Assembly (NCBI GenBank): GCA_944389815.1
Contig: CALXNS010000117.1
Span: 1 to 40,833, forward strand
Length of the DNA stretch: 40,833 bases
Reading direction: 5' to 3'
Source: an uncultured Victivallis sp.
GTDB taxonomy: Bacteria; Verrucomicrobiota; Lentisphaeria; Victivallales; Victivallaceae
A model generated the notes under the pieces. The model made no database searches and was not told where the DNA came from. It saw nothing but the letters and a program-made list of their open reading frames with translations. How positions within the stretch are numbered: position 1 is the first letter of the stretch; every line of letters starts with the position of its first letter. Positions 24,973 through 33,675 of the stretch are shown one piece after another. The position numbers were made by a program, and so were the translations under genes.

Positions 24973-26010
24973 ATGTCACTTTTTCGTAAATTCGCGGGCA
25001 ACCCGGTACTTACTCCGGCGGCGTTCCCGGATGAGATCATGTATGTTTTCAACCCCGGAGCGGTGAAGTTCGGCAACGAATATCTCCTGATGGTCGACGC
25101 CGCCACCAGCGCCACGCCGATCGTCTTCTGGCTCGCCCGCAGCGCCGACGGCATCCATTTCACCCCCGATCCGGCGCCGATTGACTGGCCGATGCCGGCG
25201 GACGGCCCGGAGTCCTGCGTCTACGATCCGCGCATCACCCGTATCGGCGACGAATACATCATCCTCTATGCCAGCCAGGCGCCCGGTCGCGGCGTCCGAA
25301 CCGGCATGGTCCGCACCTCCGATTTCGTCCGGTTCGAACGCATCGAGCAGGAGGAAACCGGGCGCAACAACCGCAACTCCGTCCTCTTTCCGGAAAAAAT
25401 CAGCGGCCGCTACGTCCGGTTCGACCGTCCCATGGGTGACGATGAACTCGAACCGTCCGACATGTGCGTCAGTTATTCCGACGATCTCGTTCACTGGACA
25501 GAGAGCAAAATATTGATGACTCCGCGGCCGGGCTGCTGGGATTCCCATAAAATCGGAGCGGGCGCAATTCCGATCCGCACGCCGCAGGGATGGCTTGAAA
25601 TTTATCACGGCGTCGACCGCACCTGCAATGGTTTCATTTACCGGCTCGGCGTCATGCTGCTCGATCTCGATGATCCCACGCGGATCATCGCACGGGGGGT
25701 TCTGCCCGTCCTCTGGCCGGAACACGATTATGAAATGAACGGCCGGGTGATGAATGTCGTTTTCACCTGCAACGCCATCTGCGAACCGGACGGTACCGTA
25801 CGCATTTATTACGGTGCCGCCGACAGCTGCATCGGCCTGGCAACCGCCGGAATCGACGACCTCATCGCCGCCTGTTACGCCCCCAATTCGATTGCCGAAC
25901 GCTTCTTTCTGCGGCGCATTCAGTGCAGTACGGCACGATCACCGGTACGAACCGAGGCCGAATTCGTCAACGAAATCCGCGAGACCTCCGGAGCCGGAAA
26001 CGACTTCTGA
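24973..26010 (+). CDS. GH130-family glycoside phosphorylase/hydrolase
   Basis: This 345-residue five-bladed propeller protein matches GH130 (PF04041), whose members phosphorolyse or hydrolyse beta-mannosides such as mannosyl-glucose or mannooligosaccharides. Signatures are NPGAVKFGNEYLLMV (27-41), the DPRIT motif with probable catalytic D85, and CWDSHKIGAGAIPI. A further one is GWLEIYHGVD. No signal peptide is present, so it acts on imported sugar. The ATG at 24973 follows AGGAG; an earlier in-frame ATG at 24934 lies in the broken prepilin gene. Phosphorylase and hydrolase subgroups cannot be separated here. Regulation by the upstream LacI-family protein is likely. Confidence 0.9.
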   Translation: MSLFRKFAGNPVLTPAAFPDEIMYVFNPGAVKFGNEYLLMVDAATSATPIVFWLARSADGIHFTPDPAPIDWPMPADGPESCVYDPRITRIGDEYIILYASQAPGRGVRTGMVRTSDFVRFERIEQEETGRNNRNSVLFPEKISGRYVRFDRPMGDDELEPSDMCVSYSDDLVHWTESKILMTPRPGCWDSHKIGAGAIPIRTPQGWLEIYHGVDRTCNGFIYRLGVMLLDLDDPTRIIARGVLPVLWPEHDYEMNGRVMNVVFTCNAICEPDGTVRIYYGAADSCIGLATAGIDDLIAACYAPNSIAERFFLRRIQCSTARSPVRTEAEFVNEIRETSGAGNDF

Positions 26011-26088
26011 TCAGAAGAGGAAAAGATTCCCCTTTTTCCCCCGGCAATTCGATTCTGCGTTTACGTTCACTGAATCGGGTTGCCGTCT

Positions 26089-26814
26089 TTACTGTTGCCG
26101 GCGGAAACGAACCTCAATCCGCGCCAGCGTCTGAACCGGTTTTCCGGGAACAAAAAGCGTCAACCGATCGTTGATCACCGCCGGGATCGGTTCGAAATAG
26201 ACGACCAGCTCGAACACATATCCGTTACCATTCAACGCGCCATCGAATTCCGGCGGCGTATCAGTCGGCGGCCCAAAGCCATCCCCCTCCGGATCGTTCG
26301 CCCCGTCGGCGAGCCGGGCGCGGAAATTGGCCGCGCCGATGCCGATCGTCTGAAAATAAATGCCGGTCCGCGAAAGCGTGATTTTCGTAATCCCCGTCGG
26401 ATTGTGCAGCAGTTTGAAGTCGGGCGCGCCGGTGAACGTCAGCTCCTCCTTCCCGGTTTCACTCAGAAGAAACGTGGAGAAAAACTGATGCTGCGACTCG
26501 GCGTCAGCGGAAAAATTACCGTCGCAGTACAACCCGGAAAACGCATTGATCGACAGCGAAATCCTCTCACTCCATTGCGGTTCTTCCGCCGCGGTTGCAG
26601 CCGCAGACGGCAGCACGGCCGCAGTCACCGACGTATCGAACCGGAACTCCGAGGACGGCTCCTGGCGGAACGCCTCTTTGACGGCGTGCTTCTCCAGCAT
26701 GCGGAACTCCATGACCGGCGCCTTCTCTTCCGGCATCGTTCCATTTCCAGTCCCCGGAGCGGCGATGACGTTCAGAGCGGATATTAAGATTGTAAAAAAA
26801 CAGAATTTTTTCAT
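26089..26814 (-). CDS. Secreted protein of unknown function, paralogue B
   Basis: This 241-residue protein has a signal peptide (MKKFCFFTILISALNVIAA, then PGTG) and no domain I recognise. The mature part is predicted mostly beta. Its C-terminal segment (about 189-240), with YVFELVVYFEPIP, INDRLTLFVPG and IEVRF, aligns with the same region of the adjacent gene, so the two are diverged tandem paralogues. An excellent ribosome binding site (GGAGGTG) precedes the ATG at 26814, which lies 23 bp after the stop of paralogue A. It may be a periplasmic or surface partner of an unknown system. Confidence 0.75.
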   Translation of the reverse strand: MKKFCFFTILISALNVIAAPGTGNGTMPEEKAPVMEFRMLEKHAVKEAFRQEPSSEFRFDTSVTAAVLPSAAATAAEEPQWSERISLSINAFSGLYCDGNFSADAESQHQFFSTFLLSETGKEELTFTGAPDFKLLHNPTGITKITLSRTGIYFQTIGIGAANFRARLADGANDPEGDGFGPPTDTPPEFDGALNGNGYVFELVVYFEPIPAVINDRLTLFVPGKPVQTLARIEVRFRRQQ

Positions 26815-26837
26815 CCATTCACCTCCGCCGCCTGCGC

Positions 26838-27584
26838 TCATTCGAATGCGACCTCGACCGTTCCGACGGTGAGTGTCTCTCCGCCCTGGGGGGAAAGAAG
26901 CAGCAGCCGGTTGTTGAAGAGCAGCGGAACACGCTGAAAAACAAGTTCCACTTCAAAGACATGATTACGGGCATCCTTCCGGGTATATTTTCCGATTCGT
27001 ATCCGGATCAGCTGCGAAAACATCTCCGGACTGAATAAATAAAGCCCCCCGTCCTGCGGGATCAACACCGGCTCCTGATTCGGGCCGTCTGCGATGCGCA
27101 ACTGTATTTTATTCGATGCGGTTGCGGTTCGGATGAGCTGCGTATCGAGCAGCGTCGCGTCATTCGGACGGTCACTGAAAAAACGCCAGTGCAACTGAGT
27201 GGAGCCGGACAGCACAAACTGCAGTCCGTCGCTCCATTCCCCGGGCTGTTGCGGACTGGAAAGTTCAAGTCTGGTATGCAGTACGCAACTCGACTTCGGC
27301 AGTTCATACGCCTTGGCGAACGGCACCGCCAATCCAGTCCAGCGGAACTTCATTTTAAGCGGAGAAGGCGCAACCGCCCCCAACTCCTTCTCCCCGCTCG
27401 TCGCGGCCGGCTCCGCGGAAGTTGGCAAAACAGCCGGCATTTGCGTGGAAGTTCCGGCGTCAGGCGCCGGTCCGCTCTCCGCCGCCTGCAGCAAAACAGC
27501 CCAGACCGAAAACAACAGCAGCAGCAGGAAAAATTTTTCCCACCGCCGGATCCGCAACAACAGCCCGGAGAAAACACGATTCAT
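26838..27584 (-). CDS. Secreted or anchored protein of unknown function, paralogue A
   Basis: This 248-residue protein has a basic start, a long hydrophobic stretch (KFFLLLLLFSVWAVLLQAA, about 17-35) acting as signal peptide or anchor, then a Pro/Ala/Ser-rich linker and a beta-rich domain. HVFEVELVFQRVP, FNNRLLLLSP and TVEVAFE near the end match paralogue B. IQLRIADGPNQEP matches FRARLADGANDPE there. GGAGGG precedes the ATG at 27584, although the frame is open to 27665 inside pheA. It begins 34 bp after the pheA stop, so the three genes are probably cotranscribed despite unrelated functions. No known family is recognised. Confidence 0.75.
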   Translation of the reverse strand: MNRVFSGLLLRIRRWEKFFLLLLLFSVWAVLLQAAESGPAPDAGTSTQMPAVLPTSAEPAATSGEKELGAVAPSPLKMKFRWTGLAVPFAKAYELPKSSCVLHTRLELSSPQQPGEWSDGLQFVLSGSTQLHWRFFSDRPNDATLLDTQLIRTATASNKIQLRIADGPNQEPVLIPQDGGLYLFSPEMFSQLIRIRIGKYTRKDARNHVFEVELVFQRVPLLFNNRLLLLSPQGGETLTVGTVEVAFE

Positions 27585-27618
27585 TTTCGACGTCCCTCCA
27601 TCGCTTAAACGCCTCCCC

Positions 27619-28683
27619 CTACTCCCGCGCCCTGGGGTAACTGCCGAAGATTTTAAAGAGCGCACAATCCGCCCGCAGCTCTTCGCAGGCTGCGAAAACC
27701 GCCGGATCCTGGGTGTGACCGACGATGTCGGCGAAGAAACAATATTCCCACTGCCCGCCCTTGAGCGGCCGGCTTTCGATCATGGTCATGGAAATATTGT
27801 GGTTGCGGAAGGGGCGCAACGCGTCATAAAGCGCGCCCGCGCGATCATGCAGTGCAAAACAGAGACTGGTTTTATCGTCGCCGGTGGCGGGATTCTCCTG
27901 AGTTCCGATCACCAGGAAACGGGTGATGTTGCGGGAATTGTCCTCGATATTTTCCGCGACGACGGGCAGTTCGGTGTGTTCCCCGGCCATGACGCCGGCG
28001 ATCGCGGCGGCCTCCGGCTCCCGTTCGGCGAGCTCGATGGCGCGAATGGTGCTGGTCACTTCGATCTGAGTTGCGCCGCGCAGATGACTTTGCAGGTATT
28101 CACGGCACTGTCCCAGCACCTGGGCATGACTGTAAACGCAGCGGATCTCCGCCAGGGGGCTTGCACTGTAAAGTTGTTGATGTACCGGAAGGCTGAATTC
28201 AGCCGTCACGCGCACCGGCGAACCAACCAGCGCATCGAGCGTCGGATTGACCACGCCTTCGGTGGAATTCTCCACCGGGACAACACCATAATCGGCGCGG
28301 CCGGATTCGACGGCTCGGAAAACATCGCCGATCGTCGGCGACGGCAACGGTTCGGCGCTTCGACCGAACTTCTCGATCACCGCCTGATGCGAGAAGGTGC
28401 CGGCGGGTCCGAGAAACGCGATCGTGAGCGGCCGTTCAAGTCGGAGTGCCGCCGACATGATCTCGCGGTAAATGGCGCGCAGCGAAGCTTCGGGAAGCGG
28501 GCCGTGATTTCCGGCTGCAAGTTTCTCGTAGACCTCTTTTTCACGTTGCGGCGCATAGACGGGCAACTTATGTTCATGTTTCCAGGCTCCGATCCGGGCG
28601 GCGAGTTCGCAGCGACGGTTGAGCAGTTCGATCATCTGGGAATCGATGGCGTCGATTCCGGCGCGAAGTTCTTCTAAATTCAT
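27619..28683 (-). CDS. pheA: Chorismate mutase/prephenate dehydratase (P-protein)
   Basis: This 354-residue bifunctional cytoplasmic enzyme converts chorismate to prephenate and then to phenylpyruvate for phenylalanine synthesis. The domain order is an AroQ chorismate mutase (1-85, starting LEELRAGIDAIDSQMIELLN), a prephenate dehydratase (about 95-270, with FLGPAGTFSHQA, VPVENSTEGVV and TRFLVIG), and a C-terminal ACT domain. The ACT domain contains the phenylalanine-binding ESRP motif, so feedback inhibition by phenylalanine is expected. The ATG at 28683 is chosen because the mutase begins there. The frame is open for another 113 codons upstream, but that text is not protein-like. It is followed at 34 bp by two secreted paralogues. 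Confidence 0.95.
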   Translation of the reverse strand: MNLEELRAGIDAIDSQMIELLNRRCELAARIGAWKHEHKLPVYAPQREKEVYEKLAAGNHGPLPEASLRAIYREIMSAALRLERPLTIAFLGPAGTFSHQAVIEKFGRSAEPLPSPTIGDVFRAVESGRADYGVVPVENSTEGVVNPTLDALVGSPVRVTAEFSLPVHQQLYSASPLAEIRCVYSHAQVLGQCREYLQSHLRGATQIEVTSTIRAIELAEREPEAAAIAGVMAGEHTELPVVAENIEDNSRNITRFLVIGTQENPATGDDKTSLCFALHDRAGALYDALRPFRNHNISMTMIESRPLKGGQWEYCFFADIVGHTQDPAVFAACEELRADCALFKIFGSYPRARE

Positions 28684-28810
28684 ACTTTCAGTCTCACCAA
28701 TCGTGAAAATTAACGAAAAAACGGTTTGCGTTTTCCGATTCCGGAAAAACGGGGTTGAAATAATAGAATTGACAATGTACTTTATTTCAACATCGAAACG
28801 GAGGAATCGC

Positions 28811-29902
28811 ATGATTTTTTTGAAAGTTTTTTGCCGAATCCGGCAAATTCGGTCTTTTTTCGGGGTTGCTCCCTTGCTGGCGTTGCTTTTCGCCGCAGGC
28901 TGTGCATCATCGGTTCCGCCGGTGAAAGTGTGCAGTGATCCTACGCCGGAAGAATTGCGCATCGCGGCCCGTTCCGCGGAACTGGCCGAACTGCTCCGAC
29001 CGCTGCCGATTCGTTCGACCATGCTGAAGCTGCCGGCTTCACCGCTGGCGCCGGAGGAGGCGACCCGGATGCTCCGGGCGCTTCAGGCCTGCGGCTTCAA
29101 TCGTCTGGCGGTGACCGTCGACCGTCTCTCCGCCTTTGAGGAGCCGGATGAAGATGACGCATTGCTGGTGCTGCTGAATGCGGCGGCGGAGTGCGAAGTT
29201 CCGGTCGAACTGGTGCTGCGTCAGAAGGATTTCGTGCGGCAGTTCCGGGGGAACGCCTTTCTCCGGCTCTTCCGTTCGGAAACGGCCAACTTGCCGGAAG
29301 CGGCCCGGCTCGCGGCGAAATTCATCGCCGATCAGGAGGAGGCGGTTCGCCCCGTCGGGGTGACGGTGGTGGTGGAACCGCATCTCTTCACCGCCGGTGC
29401 GCCCGGACGGCCGCAGGGCGAGCTTTTCGCCTGGAGTGAGAAAAGTTACGGCACAGGATTCGACAACGATCACCTGATGGCGACGGCACTCGGCGAGCTT
29501 TCGGAATCGGTCGAAGCGCTGTCACCGCTGCCGGTCACGGCGGGGATCGCCGATTTCTATCAGGAAAAGGCGGCGGCAGGTGAATTGTCATGTGGAAGCG
29601 TGGAGGATTTTCTGAAGATCACGCCCCGGATTGTCGTGTACAATTCCGGCAACAAGCCGAGTGAATTATTGAAAACCGTGGAAAACGAACTTGCGGCGGC
29701 AACGGAAGAAGACTCCGTACTGGTCGCGGTGACGATCGCACCGCACACCGCCATCACCAGCGGCGCACTGCGCCGGCGGGACTGGCGGGATCTGACGCGG
29801 GCGGTGAATTATGCAATTGAGAAATGGCAGGCCTGTCCGGCATTCGGCGGGATGGCGCTCGGGCCTTTCCCACTGATCGAACTGCTTCTGGCGGAGGAGT
29901 AG
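28811..29902 (+). CDS. Predicted lipoprotein of unknown function
   Basis: This 363-residue protein starts with a lipoprotein signal peptide: a basic region, the hydrophobic PLLALLFAAG and a lipid-modifiable C31. The mature part begins with PEELRIAARSAELAELLRPL and looks alpha/beta throughout. It contains repeated text such as GFNRLAVTVDRL and VGVTVVVEPHLF that would suit a TIM-barrel-like fold. I do not recognise the family. GGAGG lies 7 nt before the ATG. It heads a probable operon with nrdR, whose start is only 6 bp after its stop, then rlmI and an esterase gene. It is divergent from pheA. Confidence 0.8.
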   Translation: MIFLKVFCRIRQIRSFFGVAPLLALLFAAGCASSVPPVKVCSDPTPEELRIAARSAELAELLRPLPIRSTMLKLPASPLAPEEATRMLRALQACGFNRLAVTVDRLSAFEEPDEDDALLVLLNAAAECEVPVELVLRQKDFVRQFRGNAFLRLFRSETANLPEAARLAAKFIADQEEAVRPVGVTVVVEPHLFTAGAPGRPQGELFAWSEKSYGTGFDNDHLMATALGELSESVEALSPLPVTAGIADFYQEKAAAGELSCGSVEDFLKITPRIVVYNSGNKPSELLKTVENELAAATEEDSVLVAVTIAPHTAITSGALRRRDWRDLTRAVNYAIEKWQACPAFGGMALGPFPLIELLLAEE

Positions 29903-29908
29903 TAAAAC

Positions 29909-30355
29909 ATGCGGTGTCCGAAATGCGGCTGTGTCGATGACAAGGTGATCGATTCCCGGGCGGTCAAAGAAGGTTCCGGCGTCCGCCGGAGGCGGGAATG
30001 TTTGAAATGCGGTTACCGTTATACGACGTTCGAAGGGATCATTCCGGAAGGGTTGAAAGTGGTCAAGCGCAACACGGAGCGCGAGGATTTCGACCGGGAC
30101 AAGCTGCGGCGCGGCATTGCGAACGCCTGTTACAAGCGTTCGGTGACCACCGATGACATCGACCGGATGGTCGACGAGATTTCCGCTTCGATCCTGCTCG
30201 ATTTCGACAAGGAGGTCTCCAGTGCGGAGATCGGGCGGCGGGTGATGGACGAGCTTCGGGAGGTCGATCAGGTCGCGTATGTGCGGTTCGCCTCGGTTTA
30301 CCGGAAATTCGAGGATGTGGAAGAGTTCATCGACGAGATCCGGACGTTGAAATAA
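29909..30355 (+). CDS. nrdR: Transcriptional repressor NrdR
   Basis: This 148-residue regulator represses ribonucleotide reductase genes in response to nucleotide levels. The N-terminal zinc ribbon has C3/C6 in CPKC and C31/C34 in CLKC, followed by the family signature GYRYTTFE. An ATP-cone domain (about 45-140) begins VVKRNTEREDFDRDKLRRGI. The length is exactly typical. The ribosome binding site lies inside the end of the upstream lipoprotein gene (GGAGGAG), so translation is coupled to it. Confidence 0.98.
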   Translation: MRCPKCGCVDDKVIDSRAVKEGSGVRRRRECLKCGYRYTTFEGIIPEGLKVVKRNTEREDFDRDKLRRGIANACYKRSVTTDDIDRMVDEISASILLDFDKEVSSAEIGRRVMDELREVDQVAYVRFASVYRKFEDVEEFIDEIRTLK

Positions 30356-30418
30356 TTTTTATTCCGGAGCCGGCGCGGCGACGGAGAAAACGCCGACGTG
30401 CCGGAAAGGGGTTGTGGG

Positions 30419-31615
30419 ATGGAGAAGAAATTTTTGAAACTCAAGCCGGGCCGGGAAAAACCGTTGCTGCGGCATCATTGCTGGATTTTTTCCGGCGCAG
30501 TGGCTGAGGTCGTCGGAGCACCGGCTCCGGGCGAAACAATCGATGTGGTCGATGCGGCAGGAAAATTTCTCGCCCGGGCCGCGTGGTCTCCTAATTCGCA
30601 GCTTTCGGGGCGGGTATGGAGTTTCAACGAGTCGGAAGCGATTGACGAAGCGTTCTTCGTCCGCCGGATCGCCGCCGCAGTCGGACTGCGTTCGTTCCTC
30701 GGCTTGAATACGCCCGGCTCCGGGTGTCGGCTGATTCATTCAGAGGGAGACAATCTGCCGGGGCTGATCGTCGACCGTTACGGCGAATATCTGGCCGTTC
30801 AGATTCTCTCGGCGGGAGTGGAACGCCATCGCGATGAAATTCTTGCCGCGTTGATGAGTGTGACGAACGCGAAGGGAATCTATGAACGCTCCGACGTGCC
30901 GGTTCGCGCCCGGGAGGGGCTGCCGGAACGAACCGGATTGCTGTGCGGAGAAGCGCTGCCGAATCCGATCATCATTACGGAAAACGACTGCCGGTTTGCG
31001 GTGGACGTCCGGCACGGACAGAAGACCGGGTTCTATTTCGATCAGCGCGATTCGCGGCGGGCGGTGGCGCGTCTGGCGTCGGGACGGCGCGTCTTGAATC
31101 TCTTCAGTTATACCGGCGGCTTCGGCGTGGCGGCGGCGGTCGCCGGTGCGGAACATGTGGTCAATGTGGACAGTTCGGCGCCGGCGCTGGCACTGGCGGC
31201 ACACAATATGGAAATGAATAAAATAGCCGCCGCGCGGTATGAAAATCACTGCGCCGACGCCTTCGAAGAACTGCGCCGTTTCCGGGACGAAGGGCGTTCG
31301 TTCGACTTGATCGTGCTCGATCCGCCGAAGTTCATCGAATCGCAGCGGGCGCTGACGCGCGGCTGCCGGGCGTATCAGGACATTGCGCGGCTCGGATTTG
31401 AACTCCTCGCGCCGGGCGGGGTGCTGTTCAACTTCTCCTGTTCCGGGTTGATGACGCCGGAACTCTTTCAGAAAATCACCGCCGACGCGGCGCTGGAGGC
31501 CAATGTTTCCGGCGTGATGCTGCAACGGTTGTCGCAGAGTGCGGATCACCCGGTGTCGCTTGCGGTGCCGGAAGGGTTTTATCTCAAGGGACTCGTAACC
31601 CGGATTGCCGGATAA
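30419..31615 (+). CDS. rlmI: RlmI-type 23S rRNA cytosine methyltransferase
   Basis: This 398-residue protein has an N-terminal PUA RNA-binding domain (HHCWIFSGAV near residue 20) and a central RlmI-like fold with GQKTGFYFDQRDSR. A C-terminal Rossmann methyltransferase domain shows LNLFSYTGGFGVAAA for SAM binding, VLDPPKF as motif IV, and NFSCSG with the likely catalytic cysteine. E. coli RlmI makes m5C1962 in 23S rRNA; the close family makes that role likely but not certain. AGGGG precedes the ATG at 30419. It lies 63 bp after nrdR and 21 bp before the esterase gene. Confidence 0.92.
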   Translation: MEKKFLKLKPGREKPLLRHHCWIFSGAVAEVVGAPAPGETIDVVDAAGKFLARAAWSPNSQLSGRVWSFNESEAIDEAFFVRRIAAAVGLRSFLGLNTPGSGCRLIHSEGDNLPGLIVDRYGEYLAVQILSAGVERHRDEILAALMSVTNAKGIYERSDVPVRAREGLPERTGLLCGEALPNPIIITENDCRFAVDVRHGQKTGFYFDQRDSRRAVARLASGRRVLNLFSYTGGFGVAAAVAGAEHVVNVDSSAPALALAAHNMEMNKIAAARYENHCADAFEELRRFRDEGRSFDLIVLDPPKFIESQRALTRGCRAYQDIARLGFELLAPGGVLFNFSCSGLMTPELFQKITADAALEANVSGVMLQRLSQSADHPVSLAVPEGFYLKGLVTRIAG

Positions 31616-31636
31616 TTTTAAATCGAGGGAGGTTGT

Positions 31637-33568
31637 ATGCGATTGATTCGTGGATGGATGGCGCTGGCAATGCTGGCGGGCTGGAGCGCCGCGGCGGAGG
31701 TGCCGGAACTGGTGGAACTGGTTCCGGATGCGAAAGATTATGAATTGATTGCGCGGTTCGATCCGACCCGTTACGCGGCGGAAGGTTGCGCGGGGGATCG
31801 TTCGCTTCAGCTCACCGGAGACGTAACCCGGGTGGGGTATCTGGTGAAACTCCCCGGCAATGACGGCAGAACCGAATGGGTTTTTGCTGAAATGGATCCC
31901 TTCACGAAGGAGATCGCCGAACTCGGTGTCCCGACGCCGGGTGGAGCCGCCTTTCAAACCACGGTGAAGAATCTGGCGATCCGGAGCAATTCTCCGCAGG
32001 TCAAGACCGGCAATTTCGCTGAAGGCAACGTGGAAATCTGGGGGAACGATTACGATCCGTCGAATGGAGCCAATGTGCCGGGCGCGCTCCCGGACAAATT
32101 TGATTTCGGCGACCGGCGCAGCGGCGGCGGCAGTTACGGTTCGCTGCAGGTGCACAACACGGCGGAGAAACAGACGGTTTTCGCCTTCAACAACTTCAAC
32201 GCCGGCAAGAACTGCGACCTCGGAATCGGCAATAATCCGGGCGGGAACCCGGACTGGACGTTTGCCGGAAATGCGAAGAAATATAATTCTCCGGAAATTT
32301 TCATCGTCGCCAAAATCGACAATATGAAAATTTCCGACAAACCGGTGCTCAATCCGGCCCGGTTCCTGCTGCTCGGGACGACCGACAAGAACGCGGTCTC
32401 CTATCAGCCCGGCGAAACGATGACCTTCACGCTCACCGGAGAGTTTGCCGGCCAGAAACCGGAAGGACTTCAGGTTGCATGGACCCGCACCGGTGATGAC
32501 GGCAAAAAAGAGACCGGCCGCGCCCCGATCAGTGCGGACAATCCGGTCGTCATTAAAACGCAGCTCGACCAGCCCGGATTCGTCTACATTTACGCAACGC
32601 TGGTCGACGCAGACGGCAAACCGGTGACCAAACAACGCAACGGTTCCGGCCGGATCGTCTTCGAGGGCGGCGCCGGAGTTCAGCCCGAAAAGCTGACCAG
32701 TTCGCCGGAACCGGCGGATTTCGATCAGTTCTGGGCGCGGCAGAAGGAAAAACTTGCCGCCGTCCCGGTCAAGGCGAAGATGGAGAAAGTCAAAACCACC
32801 GCCAATGTCGACATTTACGCGGTGAGCGTCGATTGCGCCGGACCGCGCCCGGTGACCGGATATTTGACGATCCCGGTCAATGCGGGAGAAAAATCACTTC
32901 CGGTGCGGGCGATGTTCCAGGGATACGGCACAGGAGTTCAAGGTGTTCCGGGAGACGGGCCGACCGGAGAGATCACCTTCAACGTCAACGCCCACGGTTA
33001 CGACCTGGGCAGGGATGGCGAATATTACAAGGAATTCTTTGAAAACATCAAATCCAACGGCCAGGCATACGCCTTCGATCCGGTGCAGAATTCCGATCCG
33101 GAAACCGCGTATTTCAACGGGATGGCGCTGCGGGTGATGCGGGCGCTCGAATTTCTCAAGACGCTGCCGCAGTGGAACGGTCGCGATCTGGTGGTCACCG
33201 GCGGCAGTCAGGGCGGGCTTCAGACGGTCTGGGCGGCGGCGCTCGATCCGGACGTGACGCTGGCCAAACCGGACATTCCGTGGTGCAGCGACCTGGCCGG
33301 AACCGAAAAAATGAACCGTCTGAGCGGCGGCTGGCGGATCAAATACGTGCCTGCGCTGGATTATTACGATACCGTCCACCATGCGAAGCGAGTGAAGTGC
33401 CGGATGGAAATTCCCCGCGCCGGACTGGGCGATTACGTCTGCCCGCCGTCGGGAGTTTCGGTGCTCTACAACAACTTCCCCGGCCCGAAGAAGATCACCT
33501 ACTTCCAGGGTTCGACGCACGGATACGTGCCGCCGAAATCGGAGCGTTTCGTGCTGGAACAGGAGTAA
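31637..33568 (+). CDS. Secreted acetyl xylan esterase-like multidomain protein
   Basis: This 643-residue exported protein has a signal peptide (MRLIRGWMALAMLAGWSAAAE). Residues about 30-240 form a beta domain, with GYLVKLPG and NVEIWGNDYDPSNGANVPGA. From memory it resembles a domain appended to planctomycete sialate O-acetylesterases. An Ig-like segment (about 243-345) follows, then an AXE1/DLH alpha/beta-hydrolase (about 355-643). The Ser-Asp-His triad is visible as S524 in GGSQGG, D599 in GLGDYVCPP and H628 in STHGY. It should remove acetyl groups from plant or host glycans outside the cytoplasm. GGGAGG precedes the ATG, and a strong terminator follows the stop. Confidence 0.88.
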   Translation: MRLIRGWMALAMLAGWSAAAEVPELVELVPDAKDYELIARFDPTRYAAEGCAGDRSLQLTGDVTRVGYLVKLPGNDGRTEWVFAEMDPFTKEIAELGVPTPGGAAFQTTVKNLAIRSNSPQVKTGNFAEGNVEIWGNDYDPSNGANVPGALPDKFDFGDRRSGGGSYGSLQVHNTAEKQTVFAFNNFNAGKNCDLGIGNNPGGNPDWTFAGNAKKYNSPEIFIVAKIDNMKISDKPVLNPARFLLLGTTDKNAVSYQPGETMTFTLTGEFAGQKPEGLQVAWTRTGDDGKKETGRAPISADNPVVIKTQLDQPGFVYIYATLVDADGKPVTKQRNGSGRIVFEGGAGVQPEKLTSSPEPADFDQFWARQKEKLAAVPVKAKMEKVKTTANVDIYAVSVDCAGPRPVTGYLTIPVNAGEKSLPVRAMFQGYGTGVQGVPGDGPTGEITFNVNAHGYDLGRDGEYYKEFFENIKSNGQAYAFDPVQNSDPETAYFNGMALRVMRALEFLKTLPQWNGRDLVVTGGSQGGLQTVWAAALDPDVTLAKPDIPWCSDLAGTEKMNRLSGGWRIKYVPALDYYDTVHHAKRVKCRMEIPRAGLGDYVCPPSGVSVLYNNFPGPKKITYFQGSTHGYVPPKSERFVLEQE

Positions 33569-33587
33569 TCCCTGAGCTCGATTACGC

Positions 33588-33626
33588 AAAAAAGAACCGC
33601 ACCGCGAAAAACGGTGCGGTTCTTTT
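33588..33626. terminator. Strong bidirectional terminator
   Basis: A 12-bp perfect stem (AGAACCGCACCG at 33593-33604, CGGTGCGGTTCT at 33612-33623) with a 7-nt loop has A5 to its left and T4 to its right. It can end the esterase operon on plus and transcripts arriving on minus. Confidence 0.92.
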
Positions 33627-33638
33627 CTCAAAACCGAA

Positions 33639-33665
33639 GGCCGGGAGGGAAAATCCCGGCCGTTT
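33639..33665. terminator. Second hairpin before the glycosidase stop
   Basis: GGCCGGGA (33639-33646) pairs with TCCCGGCC (33654-33661), followed on plus by GTTTTC. It lies 10 bp from the stop of the convergent glycosidase gene and backs up the neighbouring terminator. Confidence 0.65.
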
Positions 33666-33675
33666 TCGTAATCGC

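Noticed and set aside
27199..28677. 492-codon plus frame antisense to pheA and paralogue A
   Set aside because: pheA motifs on the minus strand are unambiguous; this frame is their mirror.
30740..32635. 631-codon open frame antisense to rlmI and the esterase gene
   Set aside because: It spans two well-supported genes and has no recognisable domain.
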